NCBI RefSeq assembly: GCF_900089605.1
Contig: NZ_LT594324.1
Location: 6,262,001 to 6,326,000, forward strand
Reading direction: 5' to 3'
Length of the DNA: 64,000 nucleotides
Origin: Micromonospora narathiwatensis
GTDB taxonomy: Bacteria; Actinomycetota; Actinomycetes; Mycobacteriales; Micromonosporaceae
Shown here: positions 44,514 to 52,737 of the stretch, one piece after another
Numbering within the stretch: position 1 is the stretch's first letter
Layout: every line of letters starts with the position of its first letter
Program-made: the position numbers and the translations under genes
Notes under the pieces: generated by a model
Told to the model about the DNA's origin: nothing
Seen by the model: only the letters and a program-made list of their open reading frames with translations
Databases searched by the model: none

Positions 44514-45668
44514 ATGGGACACGAGACACCGGCCGGCGACCTGCGCCTGGCCAACCTGACCAAGCGGTTCGGCGTCTTCACCGCGGTGGACGACCTCAGT
44601 CTGACCATCCCGCAGGGCTCGTTCTTCGCCCTGCTCGGGGCGTCCGGCTGCGGCAAGACCACCACCCTACGGATGATCGCCGGGCTGGAGGAGCCGACCA
44701 GCGGGCAGGTGCTGCTCGGTGACCGGGACATCGCCGGGCTGCGACCGTACAAGCGGCCGGTGAACACCGTGTTCCAGAGCTACGCGCTCTTCCCGCACCT
44801 CGACATCCACGAGAACGTGGCCTTCGGGCTGCGTCGGCGCGGCATCCGCAAGGTGACCGAACAGGTCGAGCAGATGCTCGCGCTGGTGCAACTCGAAGGC
44901 TACGGCCGCCGCAAGCCGGCCCAGCTCTCCGGCGGCCAGCAGCAGCGGGTCGCGCTGGCCCGCGCGTTGATCAACCACCCGCAGGTGCTGCTGCTGGACG
45001 AGCCGCTCGGCGCGCTCGACCTGAAGCTGCGCCGGCAGATGCAGATCGAGCTGAAGCGGATCCAGACGGAGGTCGGGATCACCTTCGTGCACGTCACCCA
45101 CGACCAGGAGGAGGCCATGACCATGGCCGACACCGTCGCGGTGATGAACGCGGGCCGGATCGAGCAGCTCGGCGCCCCCGCCGAGATCTACGAGTACCCG
45201 GCCAGCGCGTTCGTGGCGAACTTCCTGGGCCAGTCCAACCTGCTCGCGGGCGAGGCCGCCGGGCGTAGCGGGGACGAAGTGCTGGTCACCGCGCACGGCG
45301 CGCGCTTCTCGGTGCCCGCCGGCCGGGCCCGCGTCGAGCAGGGACCGGTCTTCCTCGGGGTACGCCCCGAGAAACTGCACCTGGTCGAGCACTCCGGCGC
45401 GGTCCCGGTCAACCACCAGCACATCGGCGGCGTCATCACCGACGCCTCCTACGTCGGCGTGAGCACGCAGTACCTGGTGCGGACGGCGTGGGGCAGCGAG
45501 TTGTCCGCGTTCGCCGCGAACAGTGGGGTCGACAGGTGGCTCCCGGTCGGCACGCCCGTGGTCGCGCACTGGGATCCCAGGCACGCCTTCCTGCTGCACC
45601 GCGAGGCCGGCGAGGACGACCAGACCACTCCGCTGCTCGACGAGCCGCCGGTGGGCGTGGCGTCATGA
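44514..45668 (+). CDS. potA: polyamine ABC transporter ATP-binding protein
   Basis: 384 residues. Walker A GASGCGKTT (43-51), signature LSGGQQQR, Walker B LLLDEPLGALD and the switch H in VHVTHDQEEAM are intact. The C-terminal TOBE domain (FLGVRPEKLHLV; ITDASYVGVSTQYLVRT) is typical of PotA. It energises the importer from the cytoplasm. ATG 44514 follows the potD stop by 5 bases; the stop overlaps the potB start as ATGA. Confidence 0.95.
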   Translation: MGHETPAGDLRLANLTKRFGVFTAVDDLSLTIPQGSFFALLGASGCGKTTTLRMIAGLEEPTSGQVLLGDRDIAGLRPYKRPVNTVFQSYALFPHLDIHENVAFGLRRRGIRKVTEQVEQMLALVQLEGYGRRKPAQLSGGQQQRVALARALINHPQVLLLDEPLGALDLKLRRQMQIELKRIQTEVGITFVHVTHDQEEAMTMADTVAVMNAGRIEQLGAPAEIYEYPASAFVANFLGQSNLLAGEAAGRSGDEVLVTAHGARFSVPAGRARVEQGPVFLGVRPEKLHLVEHSGAVPVNHQHIGGVITDASYVGVSTQYLVRTAWGSELSAFAANSGVDRWLPVGTPVVAHWDPRHAFLLHREAGEDDQTTPLLDEPPVGVAS

Positions 45669-46576
45669 CCGCCCTCGCTCACGTGCCGACCGGCTCGGGG
45701 CAGTCGGCCGCGCCGCCGGCGGCCCGCCGAGGGCGCTCCCGGCTGCTGCCGTACCTGCTGCTGCTCCCGGGCGCCGCCTGGCTGTTCGTCTTCTTCGCCC
45801 TGCCGCTGCTGCAACTCGCTGCGGCCAGCCTCTACGACCCGAGCGGATCACTGTCGACCGGGTACGCGATGACCTGGGCCTTCGGCAACTATCCGGAGGC
45901 GTTGCAGGCGTACTGGCCGCAGTTCGTCCGGTCGTTCGTCTACTCGGCGATCGCGCTGGTGCTGGCCCTGCTGATGGGCTACCCGCTGGCGTACGCGATC
46001 GCCCAGAAGGCCGGCCGCTGGAAGAACCTGCTGCTGGTCGCGGTGGTCGCGCCGATGTTCACCAGCTTCCTGGTCCGTACGCTGGCCTGGAAGACCATCC
46101 TGTCGGACAACGGCTGGGTGGTCGGTGTGCTACGCGACGTACACCTGCTCGGGCCGGACGGCCGGCTGCTGGCCACCCCGGTCGCGGTGGTGCTCGGCCT
46201 GACGTACAACTTCCTGCCCTTCCTGGTGCTGCCGCTGTACGCGAACCTGGAGCGGCTGGACCCCCGGCTGCTGGAGGCGGCGAGCGACCTGTACGCGAGC
46301 CCGCTGCGGGCGTTCCAGAAGGTCACCCTGCCGCTGTCGATGCCCGGGCTGATCGCCGGCACTCTGCTGTTCTTCATCCCGGCCACCGGTGACTACATCA
46401 ACGCCGAACTGCTCGGCACGCCGAACGAATACATGATCGGCAACGTCATCGACTCGGCGTTCCTGGTCCGGCTGGACTACCCGCAGGGCGCGGCCCTGTC
46501 GTTCCTGCTGATGGCGGCGATCCTCGCGATCGTCTTCGTCTATCTGCGCAAGGCCGGTACGGAGGAGGTCCTGTGA
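45665..46576 (+). CDS. potB: polyamine ABC transporter permease
   Basis: 303 residues, six transmembrane helices. The EAA loop that contacts PotA reads EAASDLYASPLRAFQKVTLP. Starts at the ATGA overlap with potA. Its TGA is overlapped by GTGA of the spacer repeat that separates it from potC. Confidence 0.94.
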   Translation: MTALAHVPTGSGQSAAPPAARRGRSRLLPYLLLLPGAAWLFVFFALPLLQLAAASLYDPSGSLSTGYAMTWAFGNYPEALQAYWPQFVRSFVYSAIALVLALLMGYPLAYAIAQKAGRWKNLLLVAVVAPMFTSFLVRTLAWKTILSDNGWVVGVLRDVHLLGPDGRLLATPVAVVLGLTYNFLPFLVLPLYANLERLDPRLLEAASDLYASPLRAFQKVTLPLSMPGLIAGTLLFFIPATGDYINAELLGTPNEYMIGNVIDSAFLVRLDYPQGAALSFLLMAAILAIVFVYLRKAGTEEVL

Positions 46577-46635
46577 GCGGGAGGAGTGCAGCGAAGCGGA
46601 GCCCCGCAGTCGCGAACGGAGGGCGGGCACTGTGA
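46573..46635 (+). repeat. stop-start spacer repeat, copy B (potB-potC junction)
   Basis: GTGAGCGGGAGGAGTGCAGC opens the element, overlapping the potB stop. GAGCCCCGCAGTCGCGAACG at 46599-46618 is identical to copy A at 14041-14060, followed by GGAGGGC. It contains a 20-codon frame (VSGRSAAKRSPAVANGGRAL) whose TGA overlaps the potC GTG, so stop-start overlaps exist at both ends. Confidence 0.85.
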
Positions 46636-47474
46636 GACTGTCCCGTTGGCTGGCCGACCGCTGGGTGATGGGCGCCGCCCTGCTGGTCCTCGGCTACCTG
46701 TCGCTGCCGATCCTGGTGGTCGCCGGGCTCTCCTTCAACCGGCCGGCGAGCAAGCTGTCCTACGACTTCAACGAGTTCACCCTGGACAACTGGAAGCAGC
46801 CCTGCGCCACCGCCGACATGTGCGACGCGGTGGGCCGGAGCATGCTGATCGGCCTGATCGCCACGTTGGTCGCCACCGTCCTCGGCACGCTGATGGCGTT
46901 CGCCCTGGTCCGGCACGGTTTCAAGGGCCGGGCCGGGATCAACGGGCTGATCTTCCTGCCGATGGCGACCCCGGAGCTGGTGATGGGCACCTCGCTGCTC
47001 GCCCTCTTCGTCGCGGCCGGGGTGCCGCAGGGCTTCTGGACCATCGTCATCGCGCACGTGATGTTCTGCGTGTCGTTCGTGGTGGTCACCGTGAAGGCCC
47101 GGCTCGCCGGCATGGACCGGCGGCTGGAGGAGGCCGCCATGGACCTGTACGCCAGCGAGTGGCAGACCTTCCGGCGGATCACCCTGCCCCTGGTGCTGCC
47201 CGGCATCCTGGCCGCCGCGCTGCTCTCCTTCTCGCTCAGCTTCGACGACTTCATCATCACGAACTTCAACGCCGGCACCACCGTCACCTTTCCGATGTAC
47301 GTCTGGGGCGCCGCCCAGCGGGGCATCCCGCCGCAGGTCAACGTCATCGGCACGGCGATGTTCGCGATCGCGCTGCTGCTCGTGGGGGCCAGCTCGTTGC
47401 AGGGCCGGCGGGCCCGACGCGCCGCCCTCGCGGCCACCGTCGCCGCCCGGCCGACGGCGAAGAGCGGATCATGA
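46632..47474 (+). CDS. potC: polyamine ABC transporter permease
   Basis: 280 residues from GTG 46632, six transmembrane helices, EAA loop EAAMDLYASEWQTFRRITLP followed by LVLPG. Its GTG overlaps the stop of the short frame in the spacer repeat, and its TGA overlaps the next start as ATGA. A Ser/Arg/Ala-rich tail of ~25 residues follows the last helix. Confidence 0.94.
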   Translation: MRLSRWLADRWVMGAALLVLGYLSLPILVVAGLSFNRPASKLSYDFNEFTLDNWKQPCATADMCDAVGRSMLIGLIATLVATVLGTLMAFALVRHGFKGRAGINGLIFLPMATPELVMGTSLLALFVAAGVPQGFWTIVIAHVMFCVSFVVVTVKARLAGMDRRLEEAAMDLYASEWQTFRRITLPLVLPGILAAALLSFSLSFDDFIITNFNAGTTVTFPMYVWGAAQRGIPPQVNVIGTAMFAIALLLVGASSLQGRRARRAALAATVAARPTAKSGS

Positions 47475-48892
47475 AACTCCCGCATACCGGCCGGGCGCTG
47501 GCCGACGCCGCGCCCGTCCCGTACTGGCTGGACCGACCGGAACGCCCCGACCCGCTGCCGCCGCTGACCGGTACGCACGAAGCCGACCTGCTGGTGGTCG
47601 GTGGCGGGTACTCGGGGCTCTGGACCGCGCTGCTGGCCAAGGCGGCCGAGCCCGACCGGGATGTGCTCCTGGTCGAGGCGGGCACCTGCGGCTGGGCGGC
47701 GTCCGGGCGTAACGGCGGGTTCTGCGCCGCCTCGCTCACCCACGGCCTGGCCAACGGCGTCGACCGGTTCCCCGGCGAGATCGACGAGTTGGAACGGCTC
47801 GGCCGGGAGAACCTGGACGCCATCGCCGCCACGATCGACCGGCACGGCATCGACTGCGACTTCGAGCGCACCGGCGAGCTGGCGGTGGCCGTCGAGCCGT
47901 ACCAGCTCGCCGGGCTCGCCGAGGACGCCGAGCTGGCCGGCCGGTACGGCCACGACGTGCGCCTGCTCGACCGGGACGAGGTACGCGCCGAGGTGGACTC
48001 ACCGACGTACCTCGGCGGGATGTGGGACCGGGACCGGGTGGCCCTGCTCGACCCGGCGAGGCTCGCCTGGGGGCTGCGCCGCGCCGCCCTCGACCTGGGC
48101 GTACGCCTGCACGAGCACACCCGGGTCACCGGCCTGCACCGCGACGGCACGGCGCTGCGGGCGGCCACCACCGGCGGCGCGGCGGCCACGCCCGGCAGCG
48201 TGCGAGCCCGGCGGGTGGTGCTCGGCACCAACGCGTTCCCGCCGCTGCTGCGCCGGCTGCGCGCCTGGCTGGTGCCGGTCTACGACTACGCGCTGATGAC
48301 CGAGCCGCTGTCGGAGGAGCAGCGCAAGGCCGTCGGCTGGGCGAACCGGCAGGGGCTGGCCGACCTCGGCAACCAGTTCCACTACTACCGGATCACCGCC
48401 GACGGCCGGATCCTCTTCGGCGGCTACGACGCGATCTACCACTACGGCAACCGGATGGCCCCCGAACTGGAGCAGCGGGAGGCCACCTTCACCGCCCTGG
48501 CTCGGCACTTCTTCACCACGTTCCCCCAGCTTGAGGGCCTTCGGTTCAGCCACCGGTGGGGTGGCGTCATCGACACCTGCACCCGGTTCTGCCCGTTCTT
48601 CGGCACCGCGTACGACGGAAGGCTGGCGTACGCGGCCGGGTTCACCGGGCTCGGCGTCGGGGCGACCCGGTTCGGCGCCCGGGTGATGCTCGACCTGCTC
48701 GGCGGTGAGCAGACCCCGCTGACCCGGCTCGACCTGGTACGCGGCAAACCGCTGCCGTTCCCGCCGGAGCCGTTCCGGGCCACCGGCATCAATCTCACCC
48801 GCTGGTCGCTGGCCCGCGCCGACGCGCGCGAGGGTCGGCGCAACCTGTGGCTGCGTACGCTCGATCGTTTTGGTTTGGGGTTCGATTCCTGA
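47471..48892 (+). CDS. FAD-dependent amine oxidoreductase (DAO family, PuuB-like)
   Basis: 473 residues. FAD motif LLVVGGGYSGLWTALLAKA, GWAASGRNGGFCAASLTHG, and C-terminal HRWGGVIDTCTRFCPFFG, YAAGFTGLGVGATRFGARV. In the gamma-glutamylputrescine route PuuB performs this oxidation, but no PuuA (glutamate-putrescine ligase) is visible in the window, so direct oxidation of putrescine, agmatine products or another amine is equally possible. Translationally coupled to potC, which argues that its substrate is what the transporter brings in. Confidence 0.88.
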   Translation: MKLPHTGRALADAAPVPYWLDRPERPDPLPPLTGTHEADLLVVGGGYSGLWTALLAKAAEPDRDVLLVEAGTCGWAASGRNGGFCAASLTHGLANGVDRFPGEIDELERLGRENLDAIAATIDRHGIDCDFERTGELAVAVEPYQLAGLAEDAELAGRYGHDVRLLDRDEVRAEVDSPTYLGGMWDRDRVALLDPARLAWGLRRAALDLGVRLHEHTRVTGLHRDGTALRAATTGGAAATPGSVRARRVVLGTNAFPPLLRRLRAWLVPVYDYALMTEPLSEEQRKAVGWANRQGLADLGNQFHYYRITADGRILFGGYDAIYHYGNRMAPELEQREATFTALARHFFTTFPQLEGLRFSHRWGGVIDTCTRFCPFFGTAYDGRLAYAAGFTGLGVGATRFGARVMLDLLGGEQTPLTRLDLVRGKPLPFPPEPFRATGINLTRWSLARADAREGRRNLWLRTLDRFGLGFDS

Positions 48893-50094
48893 TGCGTATC
48901 CTGCTCGTCGGCGCCGGCGGGGTCGGCTCCGCCGCCGTCGCCATCGCCGCCCGCCGTTCCTTCTTCGAGACCATGGTGGTCGCCGACCACGACCTCGGCC
49001 GCGCCGAGCGGGCCGTGGCCGGGCACGGTGACCGGTTCGTCGCCGCCGCGCTCGACGCCTCCACGGCGGACGCGGTCACCGCGCTCTGCCGCGAGCACCG
49101 GATCACCCACGTGCTCAACGCGGTCGACCCACGCTTCGTCATGCCGATCTTCGACGGCGCGTTCGCCGCCGGGGCCGACTACCTGGACATGGCGATGTCG
49201 CTGTCCCACCCGCACCCGACCGTGCCCTACGCGGAGACCGGCGTGAAGCTCGGCGACGACCAGTTCGCCGTTTCTGAACAGTGGTCCGCCGCCGGCCGCC
49301 TCGCGCTCTGCGGTGTCGGCGTCGAGCCCGGCCTCTCCGACGTCTTCGCCCGCTACGCCGCCGACGAACTCTTCGCCGAGATCGACGAAGTCGGGGTACG
49401 CGACGGCGCCAACCTCACCGTCGACGGCTACGACTTCGCCCCGTCGTTCTCCATCTGGACCACCATCGAGGAGTGCCTGAACCCGCCGGTGATCTGGGAG
49501 GCCGACCGGGGCTGGTACACCACCCCGCCGTTCTCCGAGCCGGAGGTCTTCGAGTTCCCGGCGGGGATCGGCCCGGTCGAGTGCGTCAACGTGGAGCACG
49601 AGGAGGTGCTGCTCATCCCGCGCTGGGTGAAGGCACGGCGGGTCACCTTCAAGTACGGCCTCGGCGACGAGTTCATCGAGGTGCTCAAGACCCTGCACAA
49701 GCTGGGCCTCGACTCGACCCGGCCGGTGCGCGTACGCGGCGTCGAGGTCTCCCCGCGCGACGTGGTGGCCGCCTGCCTGCCCGACCCGGCCACGCTCGGC
49801 GACCGGATGCGGGGCAAGACCTGCGCCGGCACGTACGTGACCGGCACCGGCGTCGACGGCCGGCCGCGGCGGGTCTACCTCTACCACGTGGTCGACAACG
49901 AGTGGTCGATGCGGGAGTACGGCCACCAGGCGGTGGTCTGGCAGACCGCCGTCAACCCGATCGTCGCGCTGGAGCTGCTGGCCACCGGCGCCTGGTCCGG
50001 CACCGGCGTGCTCGGCCCGGAGGCGCTGCCGCCGAGGCCCTTCCTCGACCTGCTGACCGGCTACGGCTCGCCGTGGGGGATGGAGGAGCGGTGA
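48892..50094 (+). CDS. saccharopine dehydrogenase-like NAD(P)-binding protein
   Basis: 400 residues. N-terminal Rossmann motif ILLVGAGGVGSAAVAIA, then VLNAVDPRFVMPIFDGAF, LDMAMSLSHPHP and GVGVEPGLSDVFARYAADEL, as in the saccharopine dehydrogenase / carboxynorspermidine dehydrogenase superfamily. These reductively join or oxidatively split an aldehyde-amine conjugate. In a polyamine operon, a carboxyspermidine- or aminoaldehyde-related reaction is attractive but unproven. Its ATG overlaps the preceding TGA (TGATG) and its stop overlaps the agmatinase GTG. Confidence 0.82.
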   Translation: MRILLVGAGGVGSAAVAIAARRSFFETMVVADHDLGRAERAVAGHGDRFVAAALDASTADAVTALCREHRITHVLNAVDPRFVMPIFDGAFAAGADYLDMAMSLSHPHPTVPYAETGVKLGDDQFAVSEQWSAAGRLALCGVGVEPGLSDVFARYAADELFAEIDEVGVRDGANLTVDGYDFAPSFSIWTTIEECLNPPVIWEADRGWYTTPPFSEPEVFEFPAGIGPVECVNVEHEEVLLIPRWVKARRVTFKYGLGDEFIEVLKTLHKLGLDSTRPVRVRGVEVSPRDVVAACLPDPATLGDRMRGKTCAGTYVTGTGVDGRPRRVYLYHVVDNEWSMREYGHQAVVWQTAVNPIVALELLATGAWSGTGVLGPEALPPRPFLDLLTGYGSPWGMEER

Positions 50095-51104
50095 CCCGCT
50101 ACGGTCCGATGTTCGGCCCCGACGTGACGTTCCTCGGGGTGCCGCCGTGCACCCTCGACGAGCCGGACACCTACGCGGACGCGGACGTGGTGATCGTCGG
50201 CGCGCCCTTCGACGGCGGCACCTCGCACCGGCCGGGCACCCGGTTCGGCCCGTCCGCCATCCGGCAGGCCTGCTACCTGCCGCACGACGGCTCCCGCCCG
50301 TCCCTGGCGCTGCGCGTGGACGGCCTGCGGGACCTGCGCGTCTACGACGCCGGCGACGTGGAGATGTTCTCCGGCGACATCGAACGGTCGCTGACCTCAC
50401 TGGAGACCGCCGTGCACGCGGTCGCGTCCGCCGGTGCGATCCCGATCGTCCTCGGCGGGGACCACTCCATCGCCCTGCCCGACGCCACCGGCGTGGCCCG
50501 CCACCATGGGCTCGGCCGGGTGTCGTTGGTGCACTTCGACGCGCACGCCGACACCGGTGACATCGAGTTCGGCTCGCTGCACGGGCACGGCCAGCCGATG
50601 CGCCGACTCATCGAGTCCGGCGCGGTACGCGGCGACCGCTTCCTCCAGATCGGTCTGCGCGGTTACTGGCCCGGCCCGGAGACCCTGACGTGGATGGCCG
50701 GGCAGCGGATGCGCTCGTACGAGATGACCGAGGTGGTGGCGCGCGGGCTCGACGAGTGCCTGACCGAGGCGTTCGGGATCGCGGTGGACGAGTGCGAGGG
50801 CGTGTTCCTCTCCGTCGACGTGGACGTGGTCGACCCGGGCATGGCCCCCGGCACCGGCACCCCGGAACCCGGCGGGCTGACCTCCCGGCAGCTCCTCGAC
50901 GCGGTCCGCCGCTGCTGCTACGAGCTGCCGATCGTCGGGGTGGACGTGGTCGAGGTGGCCCCGCCGTACGACCACGCCGACATCACCGCCTACCTCGGCA
51001 ACCGAGTGGTCCTGGAAGCCCTGTCCGCGATCGCCCGCCGCCGCCACGACGCCGCCGGCGCCCCACCCTGGAACCCCCACCAACCCCTCCTAGACGCCCG
51101 CTAA
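50091..51104 (+). CDS. speB: agmatinase / guanidino-acid ureohydrolase
   Basis: 337 residues from GTG 50091 (GTGA overlap with the previous gene). Binuclear manganese motifs of the ureohydrolase family are intact: GGDHSIAL, VHFDAHADTGD, and SVDVDVVDPGMAPGTGTPEPGG (in two parts). It hydrolyses agmatine to putrescine and urea, or a related guanidino compound such as 4-guanidinobutyrate. Last gene of the importer operon. The final residues (APPWNPHQPLLDAR) are encoded in the C-rich flank of repeat copy 2. Confidence 0.9.
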   Translation: MTRYGPMFGPDVTFLGVPPCTLDEPDTYADADVVIVGAPFDGGTSHRPGTRFGPSAIRQACYLPHDGSRPSLALRVDGLRDLRVYDAGDVEMFSGDIERSLTSLETAVHAVASAGAIPIVLGGDHSIALPDATGVARHHGLGRVSLVHFDAHADTGDIEFGSLHGHGQPMRRLIESGAVRGDRFLQIGLRGYWPGPETLTWMAGQRMRSYEMTEVVARGLDECLTEAFGIAVDECEGVFLSVDVDVVDPGMAPGTGTPEPGGLTSRQLLDAVRRCCYELPIVGVDVVEVAPPYDHADITAYLGNRVVLEALSAIARRRHDAAGAPPWNPHQPLLDAR

Positions 51105-51170
51105 CCCCTCCCCGCCCTCCCCGCCCACCCTCCCTCCCCTCCCTCCCTCCCCACCCTCCCCACCCCTATC

Positions 51171-51248
51171 CGCGCGATCTTGCAGTTAGTGTCCTGGCAT
51201 ACCGTCACTAATCGGGCATGTAGCCGGCGCCAACTGCAAGATCGCGCG
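51171..51248. repeat. long inverted repeat element, copy 2
   Basis: Perfect 17-bp arms (CGCGCGATCTTGCAGTT at 51171-51187, complement at 51232-51248) with a 44-bp interior. C-rich left flank (about 51106-51168: CCCTCCCTCCCCACCC type) and G-rich right flank (about 51249-51370). The interior sequence differs from copies 1 and 3. It follows the agmatinase operon and precedes the DUF559 gene. Confidence 0.9.
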
Positions 51249-51370
51249 CGGAGGGTGGGGGCTAGCACGGGGGAGGGGGTGGGGTGGGGTTGTCCACAGG
51301 GGAGGTTGTTGTCCACAGGGGGTGGGGGTGGTGGGGCGGGGGCAGGTGTTGCGGGGCGCAGGGTGGGGGG

Positions 51371-52219
51371 ATGTCTACCCAGTTGTGGCGGACCCGGGAA
51401 CTGATGCGCGTCCTGACCGTACGGCGGATCCGAACCCAGGTGGACCGCGAAGAACTCGTACGGGTGCGGCGGGGCGTCTACGCGCCGTACGTGTGCGACG
51501 ACGAGGACGAGCTGCGTGCCCTGCTGATGTGTCTGCCGGAGGGCGCCATGCTCGCGATGCAGAGCGCCGCCCGCCGTCACGGATTCGGCGTACTGCGCGA
51601 GGCGCTCGTACACGTCCAGCTCCCGCCGCAGATAGCCAAGCCCAGGCTCCCCGGTCTGGTCGTCCACCACTCGGTACTGCCGGCGCGTCCGGTGCTGATC
51701 GGTGGGCTGCCCTGCGTACCCGCCGCGCAGTGTGCCGTCGACCTGGCCCGTAGCGTTCGGCGGACGGACGCGCTGCCGGTGCTCGACGCCGCGCTCCGCT
51801 CGGGTGCCGTCACTCAGGACGACCTCCTGGTCGAGTTGGCCCTGCACCGGGCGCTGCGCGGTGTACGCCAAGCACGCGATCTGGTGCCGCGCGCGGATGG
51901 GCGCTCGGAGTGCCGCCAGGAGAGCCAGCTCAGGCTGCTCCTGCTCGACGCAGGGCTGCCGGTGCCCGAACCGCAGATGTGGGTGTACGACGAGTACGGC
52001 GTTCCACGCTTCCGCATCGATCTCGGGTACCGCGAACGGAGGGTCGGCATCGAGTACGACGGCCTGTCCCACCTTGACCGGGACCGGCTCCGCCATGATC
52101 GCGATCGGATCAACTGGTTGGACGCCAACGGCTGGCGGATGCGCTATTTCACCGACCGCGACCTCTACCGCCGCCCCTCCCACATCCTCACCACCATCCG
52201 AACCGCCCTAACCCCCTAA
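51371..52219 (+). CDS. AbiEi-like wHTH plus DUF559 (Vsr/PD-(D/E)xK-like) protein
   Basis: 282 residues from ATG 51371. The N-terminal ~60 residues (LTVRRIRTQVDREELVRVRR; GVYAPYV) resemble the winged-helix AbiEi-type antitoxin domain found at the start of many actinobacterial DUF559 proteins. The C-terminal ~95 residues form the DUF559 domain: ESQLRLLLLDAGLPVPEPQM, FRIDLGYRERRVGIEYDG, HDRDRINWLDANGWRMRYF. The RID ... EYDG pattern resembles a PD-(D/E)xK nuclease core. Function unknown. It stands alone, bracketed by repeat copies 2 and 3, and its stop overlaps the extended end of the convergent DUF779 gene by 4 bases. Confidence 0.82.
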   Translation: MSTQLWRTRELMRVLTVRRIRTQVDREELVRVRRGVYAPYVCDDEDELRALLMCLPEGAMLAMQSAARRHGFGVLREALVHVQLPPQIAKPRLPGLVVHHSVLPARPVLIGGLPCVPAAQCAVDLARSVRRTDALPVLDAALRSGAVTQDDLLVELALHRALRGVRQARDLVPRADGRSECRQESQLRLLLLDAGLPVPEPQMWVYDEYGVPRFRIDLGYRERRVGIEYDGLSHLDRDRLRHDRDRINWLDANGWRMRYFTDRDLYRRPSHILTTIRTALTP

Positions 52220-52737
52220 CCCCCCACCCCCACCCCCGCCCCCCACCCCCTCGGCGATCTTGCACTTCCTTGCGGTGCAGAAGGCGTAAATGCGACATCA
52301 AGGCGACCCAAAGTGCAAGATCGCCGAGGAGAGGGCGGGGAGGGTGGGGAGGGTGGGGAGGGTGGGTGGGGAGGGAGGGTGGGTGGGGAGGGTTGGGGGA
52401 GGTGGGAGCGGGTGAGGAAGCGGAGGCCCTCGGGGGCTTCCAGGGAGAAGCCGCTGCCACGCCCCGGCACCACGTCGACCGTCAGCCTCGTGTGCTTCCA
52501 CAGCTCCCACTGGGCGGCAGAGATCCAGAACTCCACGGGCTCGTCGACGCCGTCCACGGAGAGCGAGGCCAGCAGGACGTCGGAGGAGCCGGTGCGGAAC
52601 TCGCCGGCCGGGTAGCACATCGGGGCGCTGCCGTCGCAGCAGCCGCCGGACTGGTGGAACATGAGTGGGCCGTGCTGCCCCCGCAGCGACCGGATCAGCT
52701 CGGCCGCCGCGGGGGTGAGGGTCACCAGGTCGCCCAT
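52216..52737 (-). CDS. DUF779 protein with repeat-derived C-terminal extension
   Basis: 173 residues; the ATG overlaps the aldehyde dehydrogenase stop (TGATG). Residues 1-112 are a typical DUF779 protein (MFHQSGGCCDGSAPMCYPAG; WELWKHTRLTVDVVPGRG; GFSLEAPEGLRFLTR), a small cysteine-rich family nearly always paired with ExaC/AldB-type acetaldehyde dehydrogenases. Its role is unclear. Family members normally end near FLTR. Here the frame continues 60 residues through a G-rich tract (PPSPPSPPSP type) and the whole of inverted repeat copy 3, ending at a TAG overlapping the DUF559 stop. The extension looks like insertion-derived sequence. Confidence 0.85.
   Translation of the reverse strand: MGDLVTLTPAAAELIRSLRGQHGPLMFHQSGGCCDGSAPMCYPAGEFRTGSSDVLLASLSVDGVDEPVEFWISAAQWELWKHTRLTVDVVPGRGSGFSLEAPEGLRFLTRSHLPQPSPPTLPPHPPSPPSPPSPPSPRRSCTLGRLDVAFTPSAPQGSARSPRGWGAGVGVGG
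52250..52328. repeat. long inverted repeat element, copy 3
   Basis: Perfect 18-bp arms (CTCGGCGATCTTGCACTT at 52250-52267, complement at 52311-52328) with a 43-bp interior. The arm has C in place of G in the TTGCA[G/C]TT core, and the opposite arm carries the matching change, so pairing is preserved. GGCGACCC before the right arm is shared with copy 1. G-rich right flank of GGGTGGGGA units to about 52405. Confidence 0.9.

Noticed and set aside
46573..46635. 20-codon frame in the potB-potC spacer as an independent gene
   Set aside because: Its sequence is that of the repeat and it has no ribosome site distinct from potB read-through; listed as part of the repeat.
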